From the NCBI RefSeq assembly GCF_963924675.1, contig NC_089236.1, positions 44,486,500 through 44,550,499 on the forward strand: a stretch of 64,000 bases of DNA. Reading direction: 5' to 3'. Both the position numbers and the translations under genes were made by a program. The notes under the pieces were generated by a model, which worked only from the letters and a program-made list of their open reading frames with translations, was not told the origin of the DNA and did not search any database. The stretch comes from Phocoena phocoena. Taxonomy: Eukaryota > Chordata > Mammalia > Artiodactyla > Phocoenidae. Shown here in pieces: positions 47,150-59,570 of this stretch. How positions within the stretch are numbered: the first letter of the stretch is position 1; each line of letters starts with the position of its first letter.

Positions 47150-48529
47150 GTGACTTCAGGTACGTGGTCCGCGAAGTATGCAAAGCAGAGTGTTTTCTCT
47201 TGGCAGCTCACACAAGGGCAGCAACCGGTATTTCCTGGGTGCTTCGGACACACCAGAAATCGTGTCCTGAAGCTGTTTGAGGGCTCTGGAAATAGAGCTC
47301 TCCTCAAGGAACGCGCAGTGTGTTTCCCACCCCTCGGCACGCACGTAGGGCATCGGAGGGGAAGACCACTGGGCGTCGATGTTGCTCAGCTGGTCCACCG
47401 GGGTCTGGAGATGCTCACTGACAATGGAGGAAAATGGATTCAAACCAGAGGGGCCTACGAGTCCTCAGAAGGGTACTTCCCTGAAAGTAAAGGCGAAGAG
47501 CTACTAAGAACTCGTGGAAACAGCTGCATGCCTCCCTTTCTGCCCGGCTTCTCAGGGCCTAACCTGGAGGCAAGTTCTTACGTTGAGTTTCTCTTGACTT
47601 CTAGAGCTTGTCAGGCTGACCACCACGGCGGCCATGGAAGCACCTGGTTTAGACCGACCAAACTCAGTTTCTTCCCAGAAGCATTCCTACAGGGTTCCCA
47701 GGCCTGTCAACAGCAGGGATTTCAGGTAGCTTCAAGGCACCGTGAATGCAGCCTTCCAAATTGGAAAGCGAGGATGTTTAAATCAGGCCTCCGATTTCAT
47801 GCGCAAACACAGCATACATTGCTGCGGTTTCTAACAAGTCAAAAGAGACACATGGCCCCTTGTGTTTGCTTGCCTGAATCAGCTTCTCGAAGCAGGGGGT
47901 TGTGCATCAAGTGGACTGCCTCAACCAAGGAACGCCCTAGCTACTCCTCTGGGGCCTGTGGCTCTTCAGAAGCCTGCATTGCCACCGTAAGGACAGGACT
48001 GAAATTGCAGTAAGAACGCAAGGGGACTTTCTTCTGGAGGCACGGTGACTTCAGGCAGGAGGTCCTAGATGGAATGCGAGGCCGAGGGTGCTCTCAGTGC
48101 AGGTCAGACTAGGGCAAGGCGTAAGACCTCAAGGCCTGTGAGTCGTGCCAAAATTCTGTTCATGAACGTGTGGGTGTGATGGGGAAATTAAGCTGCTTCG
48201 GTGGAGACTGCTGTGCGTTTCCCTACCCTCGGCGTAGAGAGAGTTGGTTCCAAAGGGCTACGGGGCTGGATGTTGCTTAGTAGACCTAGGGGTCCTGGGG
48301 TTAGTCTGTGTTCCAGCCGGGACCAGGGAGCCCACGCGATTTTCCTAAGTGTCCGGAAAAGTCTACTGTCATCAAAGATATGCAGAGCAGAGGCTACAGC
48401 CTCATGGAAAGTGCTGCACGCCTCCGTTTCTACAGGGCAAGTCCGGCCTTAACCTACAGGCATGTGCTCACACTGAGGGTCCCGTTAGCGACACAGCTTT
48501 GAAAGATGCTGACTTTCTCCTCGAGCTGA
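47150..48529 (+). repeat. Monomer m35, class E with converted tail (1,380 bp)
   Basis: Counterpart of m22 (ggctcttcagaag), with private aggtacgtggtcc. Near the 3' end it has gcacgcctccgtttctacag, as in the preceding A monomer m34, instead of the class E gcacactccgtttctgcag. Flanking E-type sites remain. Confidence 0.9.
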
Positions 48530-49909
48530 GTGACTTCAGGTACGAGGTCCGCGAAGTATGCAAAGCAGAGTGTTTTCTCTTGGCAGCTCACACAAGGGCG
48601 GCAACCGGTATTTCCTGGGCGCTTCGGACACACCAGAAATCGTGCCCTGAAGCTGTTTGAGGGCTCTGGAAATAGAGCTCTCCTCAAGGAACGCGCAGTG
48701 TGTTGCCCATCACTCGGCACGCAGGAGGGCATCGGAGGGGAAGACCACTGGGCCTCGATGTTGCTCAGCTGGTCCACCGGGGTCTGGAGATACTCACTGA
48801 CAATGGAGGAAAATGGATGCAAACCAGAGGGGCCTACGAGTCCTCAGAAGGGTACTTCCCTCAAAGTAAAGACGAAGAGCTACTAAGAACTCGTGGAAAC
48901 AGCTGCATGCCTCCCTTTCTGCCCGGCTACTCAGGGCCTAACCTGGAGGCAACTTCTCACGTTGAGTTTCTCTTGACTTCTAGAGCTTGTCAGGCTGACC
49001 ACCACGGCGGCCATGGAAGCACCTGGTTTAGACCGACCAAACTCAGTTTCTTCCCAGAAGCATTCCTACAGGGTTCCCAGGCCTGTCAAGAGCAGGGATT
49101 TCAGGTAGCTTCAAGGCACCGTGAATGCAGCCTTCCAAATTGGAAAGCGAGGATGTTTAAATCAGGCCCCCGATTTTAGGCGCAAACACAGCATACATTG
49201 CTGTTGTTTCTAACAAGTCAAAAGAGACACACGGCCCCTTGTGTTTGCTTGCCTGAATCAGCTTCTTGAAGCAGGGGGGTTGTGCATCAAGTGGACTGCC
49301 TCAACCAAGGAACGCCCTAGCTACTCCTCTGGGGCCTGTGGCTATTCAGAAGCCTGCATTGCCACCGCAAGGGGCGGACTGAAATTGCAGTAAGAACGCA
49401 AGGGGACTTTCTTCTGGAGGCACGGTGACTTCAGGCAGGAGGTCCTAGATGGAATGCGAGGCCGAGGGTGCTCTCAATGCAGCTCAGACTAGGGCAAGGC
49501 GTAAGACCTCAAGGCCTGTGAGACCTGCCAAAATTGTGTTCGTGAACGTGTGGGTGTGAAGGGGAAATTAAGCTGCTTCGGTGGAGACTGCTCTGCGTTT
49601 CACTACCCTCGGCGTAGAGAGAGTGGCTCCAAAGGGCTACGGGGCTGGATGTTGCTTAGGAGACCTAAGGGGTCCTGGGGTTAGTCTGTGTTACAGCCCG
49701 GAACAGGAAGCCCACGCGATTGTCCTAAGTGTCCGGAAAACTCTACTGCCATAAAAGATATGCAGAGCAGAGGCTACGGCCTCATGGAAAGTGCTGCACG
49801 CCTCCGTTTCTGCAGGGCAAGTCCGGCCTTAACCTACAGGCATGTGCTCACACTGAGTGTCCCGTTAGCGACACAGCTTTGAAAGATGCTGACTTTCTCC
49901 TCGAGCTGA
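48530..49909 (+). repeat. Monomer m36, class B (1,380 bp)
   Basis: Full class B with private gcttcttgaagc and ctgctctgcgtttcac. The tail is gcagaggctacgg. It has no separate counterpart in HOR copy 1; m37 is the better match to m23. Confidence 0.9.
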
Positions 49910-51289
49910 GTGACTTCAGGTACGAGGTCCGCGAAGTATGCAAAGCAGAGTGTTTTCTCTTGGCAGCTCACACAAGGGCGGCAACCGGTATTTCCTGGGC
50001 GCTTCAGACACACCAGAAATCGTGCCCTGAAGCTGTTTGAGGGCTCTGGAAATAGAGCTCTCCTCAAGGAACGCGCAGTGTGTTGCCCATCACTCGGCAC
50101 GCAGGAGGGCATCGGAGGGGAAGACCACTGGGCCTCGATGTTGCTCAGCTGGTCCACCGGGGTCTGGAGATACTCACTGACAATGGAGGAAAATGGATGC
50201 AAACCAGAGGGGCCTACGAGTCCTCAGAAGTGTACTTCCCTCAAAGTAAAGACGAAGAGCTACTAAGAACTCGTGGAAACAGCTGCATGCCTCCCTTTCT
50301 GCCCGGCTACTCAGGGCCTAACCTGGAGGCAACTTCTCACGTTGAGTTTCTCTTGACTTCTAGAGCTTGTCAGGCTGACCACCACGGCGGCCATGGAAGC
50401 ACCTGGTTTAGACCGACCAAACTCAGTTTCTTCCCAGAAGCATTCCTACAGGGTTCCCAGGCCTGTCAAGAGCAGGGATTTCAGGTAGCTTCAAGGCACC
50501 GTGAATGCAGCCTTCCAAATTGGAAAGCGAGGATGTTTAAATCAGGCCCCCGATTTTAGGCGCAAACACAGCATACATTGCTGTTGTTTCTAACAAGTCA
50601 AAAGAGACACACGGCCCCTTGTGTTTGCTTGCCTGAATCAGCTTCTCGAAGCAGGGGGGTTGTGCATCAAGTGGACTGCCTCACCCAAGGAACGCCCTAG
50701 CTACTCCTCTGGGGCCTGTGGCTATTCAGAAGCCTGCATTGCCACCGCAAGGGGCGGACTGAAATTGCAGTAAGAACGCAAGGGGACTTTCTTCTGGAGG
50801 CACGGTGACTTCAGGCAGGAGGTCCTAGATGGAATGCGAGGCCGAGGGTGCTCTCAATGCAGCTCAGACTAGGGCAAGGCGTAAGACCTCAAGGCCTGTG
50901 AGACCTGCCAAAATTGTGTTCGTGAACGTGTGGGTGTGAAGGGGAAATTAAGCTGCTTCGGTGGAGACTGCTGTGCGTTTCACTACCCTCGGCGTAGAGA
51001 GAGTGGCTCCAAAGGGCTACGGGGCTGGATGTTGCTTAGGAGACCTAAGGGGTCCTGGGGTTAGTCTGTGTTACAGCCCGGAACAGGAAGCCCACGCGAT
51101 TGTCCTAAGTGTCCGGAAAACTCTACTGCCATAAAAGATATGCAGAGCAGAAACTACGGCCTCATGGAAAGTGCTGCACGCCTCCGTTTCTGCAGGGCAA
51201 GTCCGGCCTTAACCTACAGGCATGTGCTCACACTGAGTGTCCCGTTAGCGACACAGCTTTGAAAGATGCTGACTTTCTCCTCGAGCTGA
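49910..51289 (+). repeat. Monomer m37, class B (1,380 bp)
   Basis: Full class B with cctcacccaagg and gcagaaactacgg as in m23. Private cttcagacacac and cagaagtgtac. Confidence 0.9.
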
Positions 51290-52670
51290 GTGACTTCAGG
51301 TACGAGGTCCGCGAAGTATGCAAAGCAGAGTGTTTTCTCTTGGCAGCTCACACAAGGGCGGCAACCGGTATTTCCTGGGCGCTTCGGACACACCAGAAAT
51401 CGTGTCCTGAAGCTGTTTGAGGGCTCTGGAAATAGAGCTCTCCTCAAGGAACGCACAGTGTGTTGCCCATCACTCGGCACGCACGGAGGGCATCGGAGGG
51501 GAAGACCACTGGGCCTCGATGTTGCTCAGCTGGTCCACCGGGGTCTGGAGATGCTCACTGACAATGGAGGAAAATGGATGCAAACCAGAGGGGCCTACGA
51601 GTCCTCAGAAGGGTACTTCCCTGAAAGTAAAGGCGAAGAGCTACTAAGAACTCGTGGAAACAGCTGCATGCCTCCCTTTCTGCCCGGCTACTCAGGGCCT
51701 AACCTGGAGGCAAGTTCTCACGTTGAGTTTCTCTTGAATTCTAGAGCTTGTCAGGCTGACCACCACGGCAGCCATGGAAGCACCTGTTTTATACCGAGCA
51801 AACTCAGTTTCTTCCCAGAAGCATTCCTACAGGGTTCCCAGGCCTGTCAACAGCAGGGATTTCAGGTAGCTTCAAGGCACCGTGAATGCAGCCTTCCAAA
51901 TTGGAAAGGGAGGATGTTTAAATCAGGCCCCCGATTTCAGGCGCAAACACAGCATACATTGCTGTTGTTTTTAACAAGTAAAAACAGACAGAGGGCCCAT
52001 TGTGATTGCTTGCCTGAATCAGCTTCTCGAAGCAGAGGGTTCTGCATCAAGTGGACTACCTCAACCAAGGAACGCCCTAGCTACTCCTCTGGGGCCTGTG
52101 GCTATTCAGAAGCCTGCATTGCCACCGCAAGAAGCGGACTGAAATTGCGGTAAGAACGCAAGGGGACTTTCTTCTGGAGGCACGGTGACTTCAGGCAGGA
52201 GGTCCTTGATGGAATGCGAGGCCGAGGGTGCTCTCAGTGCAGGTCAGACTAGGGCAAGGCGTAAGACCTCAAGGCCTGTGAGACGTGCCAAAATTCTGTT
52301 CGTGAACGTGTGGGTGTGATGGGGAAATTAAGCTGCTTCGGTGGAGACTGCTGTGCGTTTCCCTACCCTCGGCGTAGAGAGAGTTGGTTCCAAAGGGCTA
52401 CGGGGCTGGATGTTGCTTAGTAGACCTAGGGGGTCCTGGGGTTAGTCTGTGTTCCAGCCGGGACCAGGGAGCCCACGCGATTTTCCTAGGTGTCCGGAAA
52501 ACTCTACTGCCATAAAAGATATGCAGAGCAGAGGCTACGGCCTCATGGAAAGTGCTGCACGCCTCCGTTTCTGCAGGGCAAGTCCGGCCTTAACCTACAG
52601 GCATGTGCTCACACTGAGTGTCCCGTTAGCGACACAGCTTTGAAAGATGCTGACTTTCTCCTCGAGCTGA
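51290..52670 (+). repeat. Monomer m38, class D (1,381 bp)
   Basis: Counterpart of m24, with EcoRI at 51736-51741 and attgcggtaag. Differences seen are ggaacgcacag and cacggcagcc. Confidence 0.92.
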
Positions 52671-54050
52671 GTGACTTCAGGTACGAGGTCCGCGAAGTAT
52701 GCAAAGCAGAGTGTTTTCTCTTGGCAGCTCACACAAGGGCGGCAACCGGTATTTCCTGGGCGCTTCGGACACACCAGATATCGTGTCCTGAAGCTGTTTG
52801 AGGGCTCTGGAAATAGAGCTCTCCTCAAGGAACACGCAGTGTGTTGCCCATCACTCGGCACGCACGGAGGGCATCCGAGGGGAAGACCACTGGGCCTCGA
52901 TGTTGCTCAGCTGGTCCACCGGGGTCTGGAGATACTCACTGACAATGGAGGAAAATGGATGCAAACCAGAGGGGCCTACGAGTCCTCAGAATGGTACTTC
53001 CCTGAAAGTAAAGGCGAAGAGCTACTAAGAACTCATGGAAACAGCTGCATGCCTCCCTTTCTGCCCGGCTACTCAGGGCCTAAACTGGAGGCAAGTTCTC
53101 ACGTTGAGTTTCTCTTGAATTCTAGAGCTTGTCAGGCTGACCACCACGGCGGCCATGGAAGCACCTGGTTTAGACCGAGCAAAGTCAGTTTCTTCCCAGA
53201 AGCATTCCTACAGGGTTCCCAGGCCTGTCAACAGCAGGGATTTCAGGTAGCTTCAAGGCACCGTGAATGCAGCCTTCCAAATTGGAAAGCGAGGATGTTT
53301 AAATCAGGCCCCCGATTTCAGGCGCAAACACAGCATACATTGCTGTTGTTTCTAACAAGTCAAAACAGACAGAGGGCCCATTGTGATTGCTTGCCTGAAT
53401 CAGCTTCTCGAAGCAGGGGGTTGCGCATCAAGTGGACTACCTCAACCAAGGAACGCCCTAGCTACTCCTCTGGGGCCTGTGGCTATTCAGAAGCCTGCAT
53501 TGCCACCGCAAGAAGCGGACTGAAATTGCAGTAAGAACGCAAAGGGATTTTCTTCTGCAGGCACGCTGACTTCAGACAGGAGGTCCTAGATGGAATGCGA
53601 GGCCGAGGGTGCTCTCAGTGCAGCTCAGACTAGGGCAAGGCGTAAGACCTCAAGGCCTGTGAGTCGTGCCAAAATTCTGTTCCTGAACGTGTGGGTGTGA
53701 ATGGGAAATTAAGCTGCTTCGGTGGAGACTGCTGTGCGTTTCCCTACCCTCGGCGTAGAGAGAGTGGCTCCAAAGGGCTAAGGAGCTGGATGTTGCTTAG
53801 GAGACCTAAGGGGTCCTGGGGTTAGTCTGTGTTCCAGCCCGGAACAGGAAGCCCACGCAATTTTCCTAAGTGTCCGGAAAACTCTACTGCCATAAAAGAT
53901 ATGCAGAGCAGAGGCTACGGCCTCATGGAAAGTGCTGCACGCCTCCGTTTCTGCAGGGCAAGTCCGGCCTTAACCTACAGGCATGTGCTCACACTGAGGG
54001 TCCCGTTAGCGACACAGCTTTGAAAGATGCTGACTTTCTCCTCGAGCTGA
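52671..54050 (+). repeat. Monomer m39, class D2 (1,380 bp)
   Basis: Counterpart of m25, with EcoRI at 53117-53122. Differences seen are gcaaagtcag, ggcacgctgac and aaaagatatgc in place of aaaatatatgc. Confidence 0.92.
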
Positions 54051-55430
54051 GTGACTTCAGGTACGAGGTCCGCGAAGTATGCAAAGCAGAGTGTTTTCTC
54101 TTGGCAGCTCACACAAGGGCGGCAACCGGTATTTCCTGGGCGCTTCGGACACACCAGAAATCGTGCCCTGAAGCTGTTTGAGGGCTCTGGAAATAGAGCT
54201 CTCCTCAAGGAACGCGCAGTGTGTTGCCCATCACTCGGCACGCAGGAGGGCATCGGAGGGGAAGACCACTGGGCCTCGATGTTGCTCAGCTGGTCCACCG
54301 GGGTCTGGAGATACTCACTGACAATGGAGGAAAATGGATGCAAACCAGAGGGGCCTACGAGTCCTCAGAAGGGTACTTCCCTCAAAGTAAAGACGAAGAG
54401 CTACTAAGAACTCGTGGAAACAGCTGCATGCCTCCCTTTCCGCCCGGCTACTCAGGGCCTAACCTGGAGGCAACTTCTCACGTTGAGTTTCTCTTGACTT
54501 CTAGAGCTTGTCAGGCTGACCACCACGGCGGCCATGGAAGCACCAGGTTTAGACCGACCAAACTCAGTTTCTTCCCAAAAGCATTCCTACAGGTTTCCCA
54601 GGCCTGTCAAGAGCAGGGATTTCAGGTAGCTTCAAGGCACCGTGAATGCAGCCTTCCAAATTGGAAAGCGAGGATGTTTAAATCAGGCCCCCGATTTTAG
54701 GCGCAAACACAGCATACATTGCTGTTGTTTCTAAAAAGTCAAAAGAGACACACGGCCCCTTGTGTTTGCTTGCCTGAATCAGCTTCTCGAAGCAGGGGGG
54801 TTGTGCATCAAGTGGACTGCCTCAACCAAGGAACGCCCTAGCTACTCCTCTGGGGCCTGTGGCTATTCAGAAGCCTGCATTGCCACCGCAAGGGGCGGAC
54901 TGAAATTGCAGTAAGAACGCAAGGGGACTTTCTTCTGGAGGCACGGTGACTTCAGGCAGGAGGTCCTAGATGGAATGCGAGGCCGAGGGTGCTCTCAATG
55001 CAGCTCAGACTAGGGCAAGGCGTAAGACCTCAAGGCCTGTGAGACCTGCCAAAATTGTGTTCGTGAACGTGTGGGTGTGAAGGGGAAATTAAGCTGCTTC
55101 GGTGGAGACTGCTGTGCGTTTCACTACCTTCGGCGTAGAGAGAGTGGCTCCAAAGGGCTACGGGGCTGGATGTTGCTTAGGAGACCTAAGGGGTCCTGGG
55201 GTTAGTCTGCGTTACAGCCCGGAACAGGAAGCCCACGCGATTGTCCTAAGTGTCCGGAAAACTCTACTGCCATAAAAGATATGCAGAGCAGAAACTACGG
55301 CCTCATGGAAAGTGCTGCACGCCTCCGTTTCTGCAGGGCAAGTCCGGCCTTAACCTACAGGCATGTGCTCACACTGAGTGTCCCGTTAGCGACACAGCTT
55401 TGAAAGATGCTGACTTTCTCCTCGAGCTGA
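54051..55430 (+). repeat. Monomer m40, class B (1,380 bp)
   Basis: Counterpart of m26 (ctttccgcccgg, acaggtttccc), lacking the m26 private changes. Its own private changes are gcaccaggttt and cttcccaaaagc. Confidence 0.92.
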
Positions 55431-56810
55431 GTGACTTCAGGTACGAGGTCCGCGAAGTATGCAAAGCAGAGTGTTTTCTCTTGGCAGCTCACACAAGGGC
55501 GGCAACCGGTATTTCCTGGGCGCTTCGGACACACCAGAAATCGTGTCCTGAAGCTGTTTGAGGGCTCTGGAAATAGAGCTCTCCTCAAGGAACGCGCAGT
55601 GTGTTTCCCACCCCTCGGCACGCTCGTAGGGCATCGGAGGGGAAGACCACTGTGCGTCGATGTTGCTCAGCTGGTCCACCGGGGTCTGGAGATGCTCACT
55701 GCCAATGGAGGAAAATGGATTCAAACCAGAGGGGCCTACGAGTCCTCAGAAGGGTACTTCCCTGAAAGTAAAGGCGAAGAGCTACTAAGAACTCGTGGAA
55801 ACAGCTGCATGCCTCCCTTTCTGCCCGGCTACTCAGGGCCTAACCTGGAGGCAAGTTCTCACGTTGAGTTTCTCTTGACTTCTAGAGCTTGTCAGGCTGA
55901 CCACCACGGCGGCCATGGAAGCACCTGGTTTATACCAAGCAAACTCAGTTTCTTCCCAGAAGCATTCCTACAGGGTTCCCAGGCCTGTCAACAGCAGGGA
56001 TTTCAGGTAGCTTCAAGGCACCGTGAATGCAGCCTTCCAAATTGGAAAGCGAGGTTGTTTAAATCAGGCCCCCGATTTCAGGCGCAAACACAGCATACAT
56101 TGCTGTTGTTTCTAACAAGTCAAAACAGACAGAGGGCCCATTGTGATTGCTTGCCTGAATCAGCTTCTCCAAGCAGAGGGTTCTGCATCAAGTGGACTAC
56201 CTCAACCAAGGAACGCCCTAGCTACTCCTCTGGGGCCTGTGGCTATTCAAAAGCCTGCATTGCCACCGCAAGAAGCGGACTGAAATTAAAGTAAGAACGC
56301 AAGGGGACTTTCTTCTGGAGGCACGGTGACTTCAGGCAGGAGGTCCTTGATGGAATGCGAGGCCGAGGGTGCTCTCAGTGCAGGTCAGACTAGGGCAAGG
56401 CGTAAGACCTCAAGGCCTGTGAGACGTGCCAAAATTCTGTTCGTGAACGTGTGGGTGTGATGGGGAAATTAAGCTGCTTCGGTGGAGACTGCTGTGCGTT
56501 TCCCTACCCTCGGCGTAGAGAGAGTTGGTTCCAAAGGGCTACGGGGCTGGATGTTGCTTAGTAGACCTAGGGGTCCTGGGGTTAGTCGGTGTTCCAGCCG
56601 GGACCAGGGAGCCCACGCGATTTTCCTAGGTGTCTGGAAAACTCTACTGCCATAAAAGATATGCAGAGCAGAGGCTACGGCCTCATGGAAAGTGCTGCAC
56701 GCCTCCGTTTCCGCAGGGCAAGTCCGGCCTTAACCTACAGGCATGTGCTCACACTGAGTGTCCCGTTAGCGACACAGCTTTGAAAGATGCTGACTTTCTC
56801 CTCGAGCTGA
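55431..56810 (+). repeat. Monomer m41, class G (1,380 bp)
   Basis: Counterpart of m27 at all class G markers. It has ggggactttc and gctgcacgcc where m27 has ggggacattc and gctgtacgcc. Confidence 0.92.
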
Positions 56811-58190
56811 GTGACTTCAGGTACGAGGTCCGCGAAGTATGCAAAGCAGAGTGTTTTCTCTTGGCAGCTCACACAAGGGCAGCAACCGGTATTTCCTGGG
56901 TGCTTCGGACACACCAGAAATCGTGTCCTGAAGCTGTTTGAGGGCTCTGGAAATAGAGCTCTCCTCAAGGAAAGCGCAGTGTGTTTCCCACCCCTCGGCA
57001 CGCACGTAGGGTATCGGAGGGGAAGACCACTGGGCGTCGATGTTGCTCAGCTGGTCCACCGGGGTCTGGAGATGCTCACTGACAATGGAGGAAAATGGAT
57101 TCAAACCAGAGGGGCCTACGAGTCCTCAGAAGGGTACTTCCCTGAAAGTAAAGGCGAAGAGCTACTAAGAACTCGTGGAAACAGCTGCATGCCTCCCTTT
57201 CTGCCTGGCTTCTCAGGGCCTAACCTGGAGGCAAGTTCTTACGTTGAGTTTCTCTTGACTTCTAGAGCTTGTCAGGCTGACCACCACGGCGGCCATGGAA
57301 GCACCTGGTTTAGACCGACCAAACTCAGTTTCTTCCCAGAAGCATTCCTACAGGGTTCCCAGGCCTGTCAACAGCAGGGATTTCAGGTAGCTTCAAGGCA
57401 CCGTGAATGCAGCCTTCCAAATTGGAAAGCGAGGATGTTTAAATCAGGCCCCCGATTTCATGGGCAAACACAGCATACATTGCTGTGGTTTCTAACAAGT
57501 CAAAAGAGACACATGGCCCCTTGTGTTTGCTTGCCTGAATCAGCTTCTCGAAGCAGGGGGTTGTGCATCAAGTGGACTGCCTCAACCAAGGAACGCCCTA
57601 GCTACTCCTCTGGGGCCTGTGGCTTTTCAGAAGCCTGCATTGCCACCATAAGGACAGGACTGAAATTGCAGTAAGAACGCAAGGGGACTTTCTTCTGGAG
57701 GCACGGTGACTTCAGGCAGGAGGTCCTTGATGGAATGCGAGGCCGAGGGTGCTCTCAGTGCAGGTCAGACTAGGGCAAGGCGTAAGACCTCAAGGCCTGT
57801 GAGTCGTGCCAAAATTCTGTTCATGAACGTGTGGGTGTGATGGGGAAATTAAGCTGCTTCGGTGGAGCCTGCTGTGCGTTTCCCTACCCTCGGCGTAGAG
57901 AGAGTTGGTTCCAAAGGGCTACGGGGCTGGATGTTGCTTAGTAGACCTAGGGGTCCTGGGGTTAGTCGGTGTTCCAGCCGGGACCAGGGAGCCCACGCGA
58001 TTTTCCTAAGTGTCCGGAAAACTCTACTGCCATCAAAGATATGCAGAGCAGAGGCTACAGCCTCATGGAAAGTGCTGCACACCTCCGTTTCTGCAGGGCA
58101 AGTCCGGCCTTAACCTACAGGCATGTGCTCACACTGAGTGTCCCGTTAGCGACACAGCTTTGAAAGATGCTGACTTTCTCCTCGAGCTGA
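56811..58190 (+). repeat. Monomer m42, class E, absent from HOR copy 1 (1,380 bp)
   Basis: Class E with private ggaaagcgcagtg, agggtatcgg, catgggcaaac, ggcttttcag and accataagg. The 3' end is like m14 (gtcggtgttcc, gcacacctccg). It sits between G and F, where HOR copy 1 has nothing. Confidence 0.92.
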
Positions 58191-59570
58191 GTGACTTCAG
58201 GTAGGAGGTCCGCGAAATATGCAAAGCAGAGTGTTTTCTCTTGGCAGCTCACACAAGGGCGGCAACCGGTATTTCCTGGGTGCTTCGGACACACCAGAAA
58301 TCGTGTCCTGAAGCTGTTCGAGGGCTCCGGAAATAGAGCTCTCCTCAAGGAACGCGCAGTGTGTTGCCCATCACTCGGCACGCACGCAGGGCATCGGAGG
58401 GGAAGACCACTGGGCGTCGATGTTGCTCAGCTGGTCCACCGGGGTCTGGAGATGCTCACTGCCAATGGAGGAAAATGGATGCAAACCAGAGGGGCCTACG
58501 AGTCCTCAGAAGGGTACTTCCCTGAAAGTAAAGGCGAAGAGCTACTAAGAACTCGTGGAAACAGCTGCATGCCTCCCTTTCTGCCCTGCTACTCAGGGCC
58601 TAACCTGGAGGCAAGTTCTCACGTTGAGTTTCTCTTGACTTCTAGAGCTTGTCAGGCTGACCACCACGGCGGCCATGGAAACACCTGGTTTAGACCGACC
58701 AAACTCAGTTTCTTCCCAGAAGCATTCCTACAGGGTTCCCAGGCCTGTCAACAGCAGGGATTTCAGGTAGCTTCAAGGCACCGTGAATGCAGCCTTCCAA
58801 ATTGGAAAGCGAGGATGTTTAAATCAGGCCCCCGATTTCAGGCGCAAACACAGCATACATTGCTGTTGTTTCTAACATGTCAAAAGAGACACATGGCCCC
58901 TTGTGTTTGCTTGCCTGAATCAGCTTCTCGAAGCAGGGGGGTGTGCATCAAGTGGACTGCCTCAACCAAGGAACGCCCTAGCTACTCCTCTGGGGCCTGT
59001 GGCTATTCAGAAGCCTGCATTGCCACCGCAAGGACCGGACTGAAATTGCAGTAAGAACGCAAGGGGACTTTCTTCTGGAGGCACGGTGACTTCAGGCAGG
59101 AGGTCCTTGATGGAATGCGAGGCCGAGGGTGCTCTCAGTACAGGTCAGACTATGGCAAGGCGTAAGACCTCAAGGCCTGTGAGACGTGCCAAAATTCTGT
59201 TCGTGAACGTGTGGGTGTGATGGGGAAATTAAGCTGCTTCGGTGGAGACTGCTGTGCGTTTCCCTACCCTCGGCGTAGAGAGAGTGGCTCCAAAGGGCTA
59301 CGGGGCTGGATGTTGCTTCGGAGACCTATGGGGTCCTGGTGTTAGTCTGTGTTCCAGCCGGGAACAGGGAGCCCACGCGATTTTCCTAGGTGTCCGGAAA
59401 ACTCTACTGCCATCAAAGATATGCAGAGCAGAGGCTACAGCCTCATGGAAAGTACTGCACACCTCCGTTTCTGCAGGGCAATTCCGGCCTTAACCTACAG
59501 GCATGTGCTCACACTGAGTGTCCCGTTAGCGACACAGCTTTGAAAGATGCTGACTTTCTCCTCGAGCTGA
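58191..59570 (+). repeat. Monomer m43, class F (1,380 bp)
   Basis: Counterpart of m28 (aggtaggagg, ctgccctgctac, ccatggaaacacc). Differences seen are gggctccgg and cagtacagg. Confidence 0.92.

Larger units (their letters stand above)
45748..49909 (+). repeat. A-E-B trimer, copy 2b (4,162 bp)
   Basis: Monomers m34-m36, counterparts of m21-m23. The extra base comes from the 3' end of the E monomer, where gcacgcctccg replaces gcacactccg (see the conversion-like patch at 48419-48436). It is followed by an additional B monomer absent from copy 1. Confidence 0.75.
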
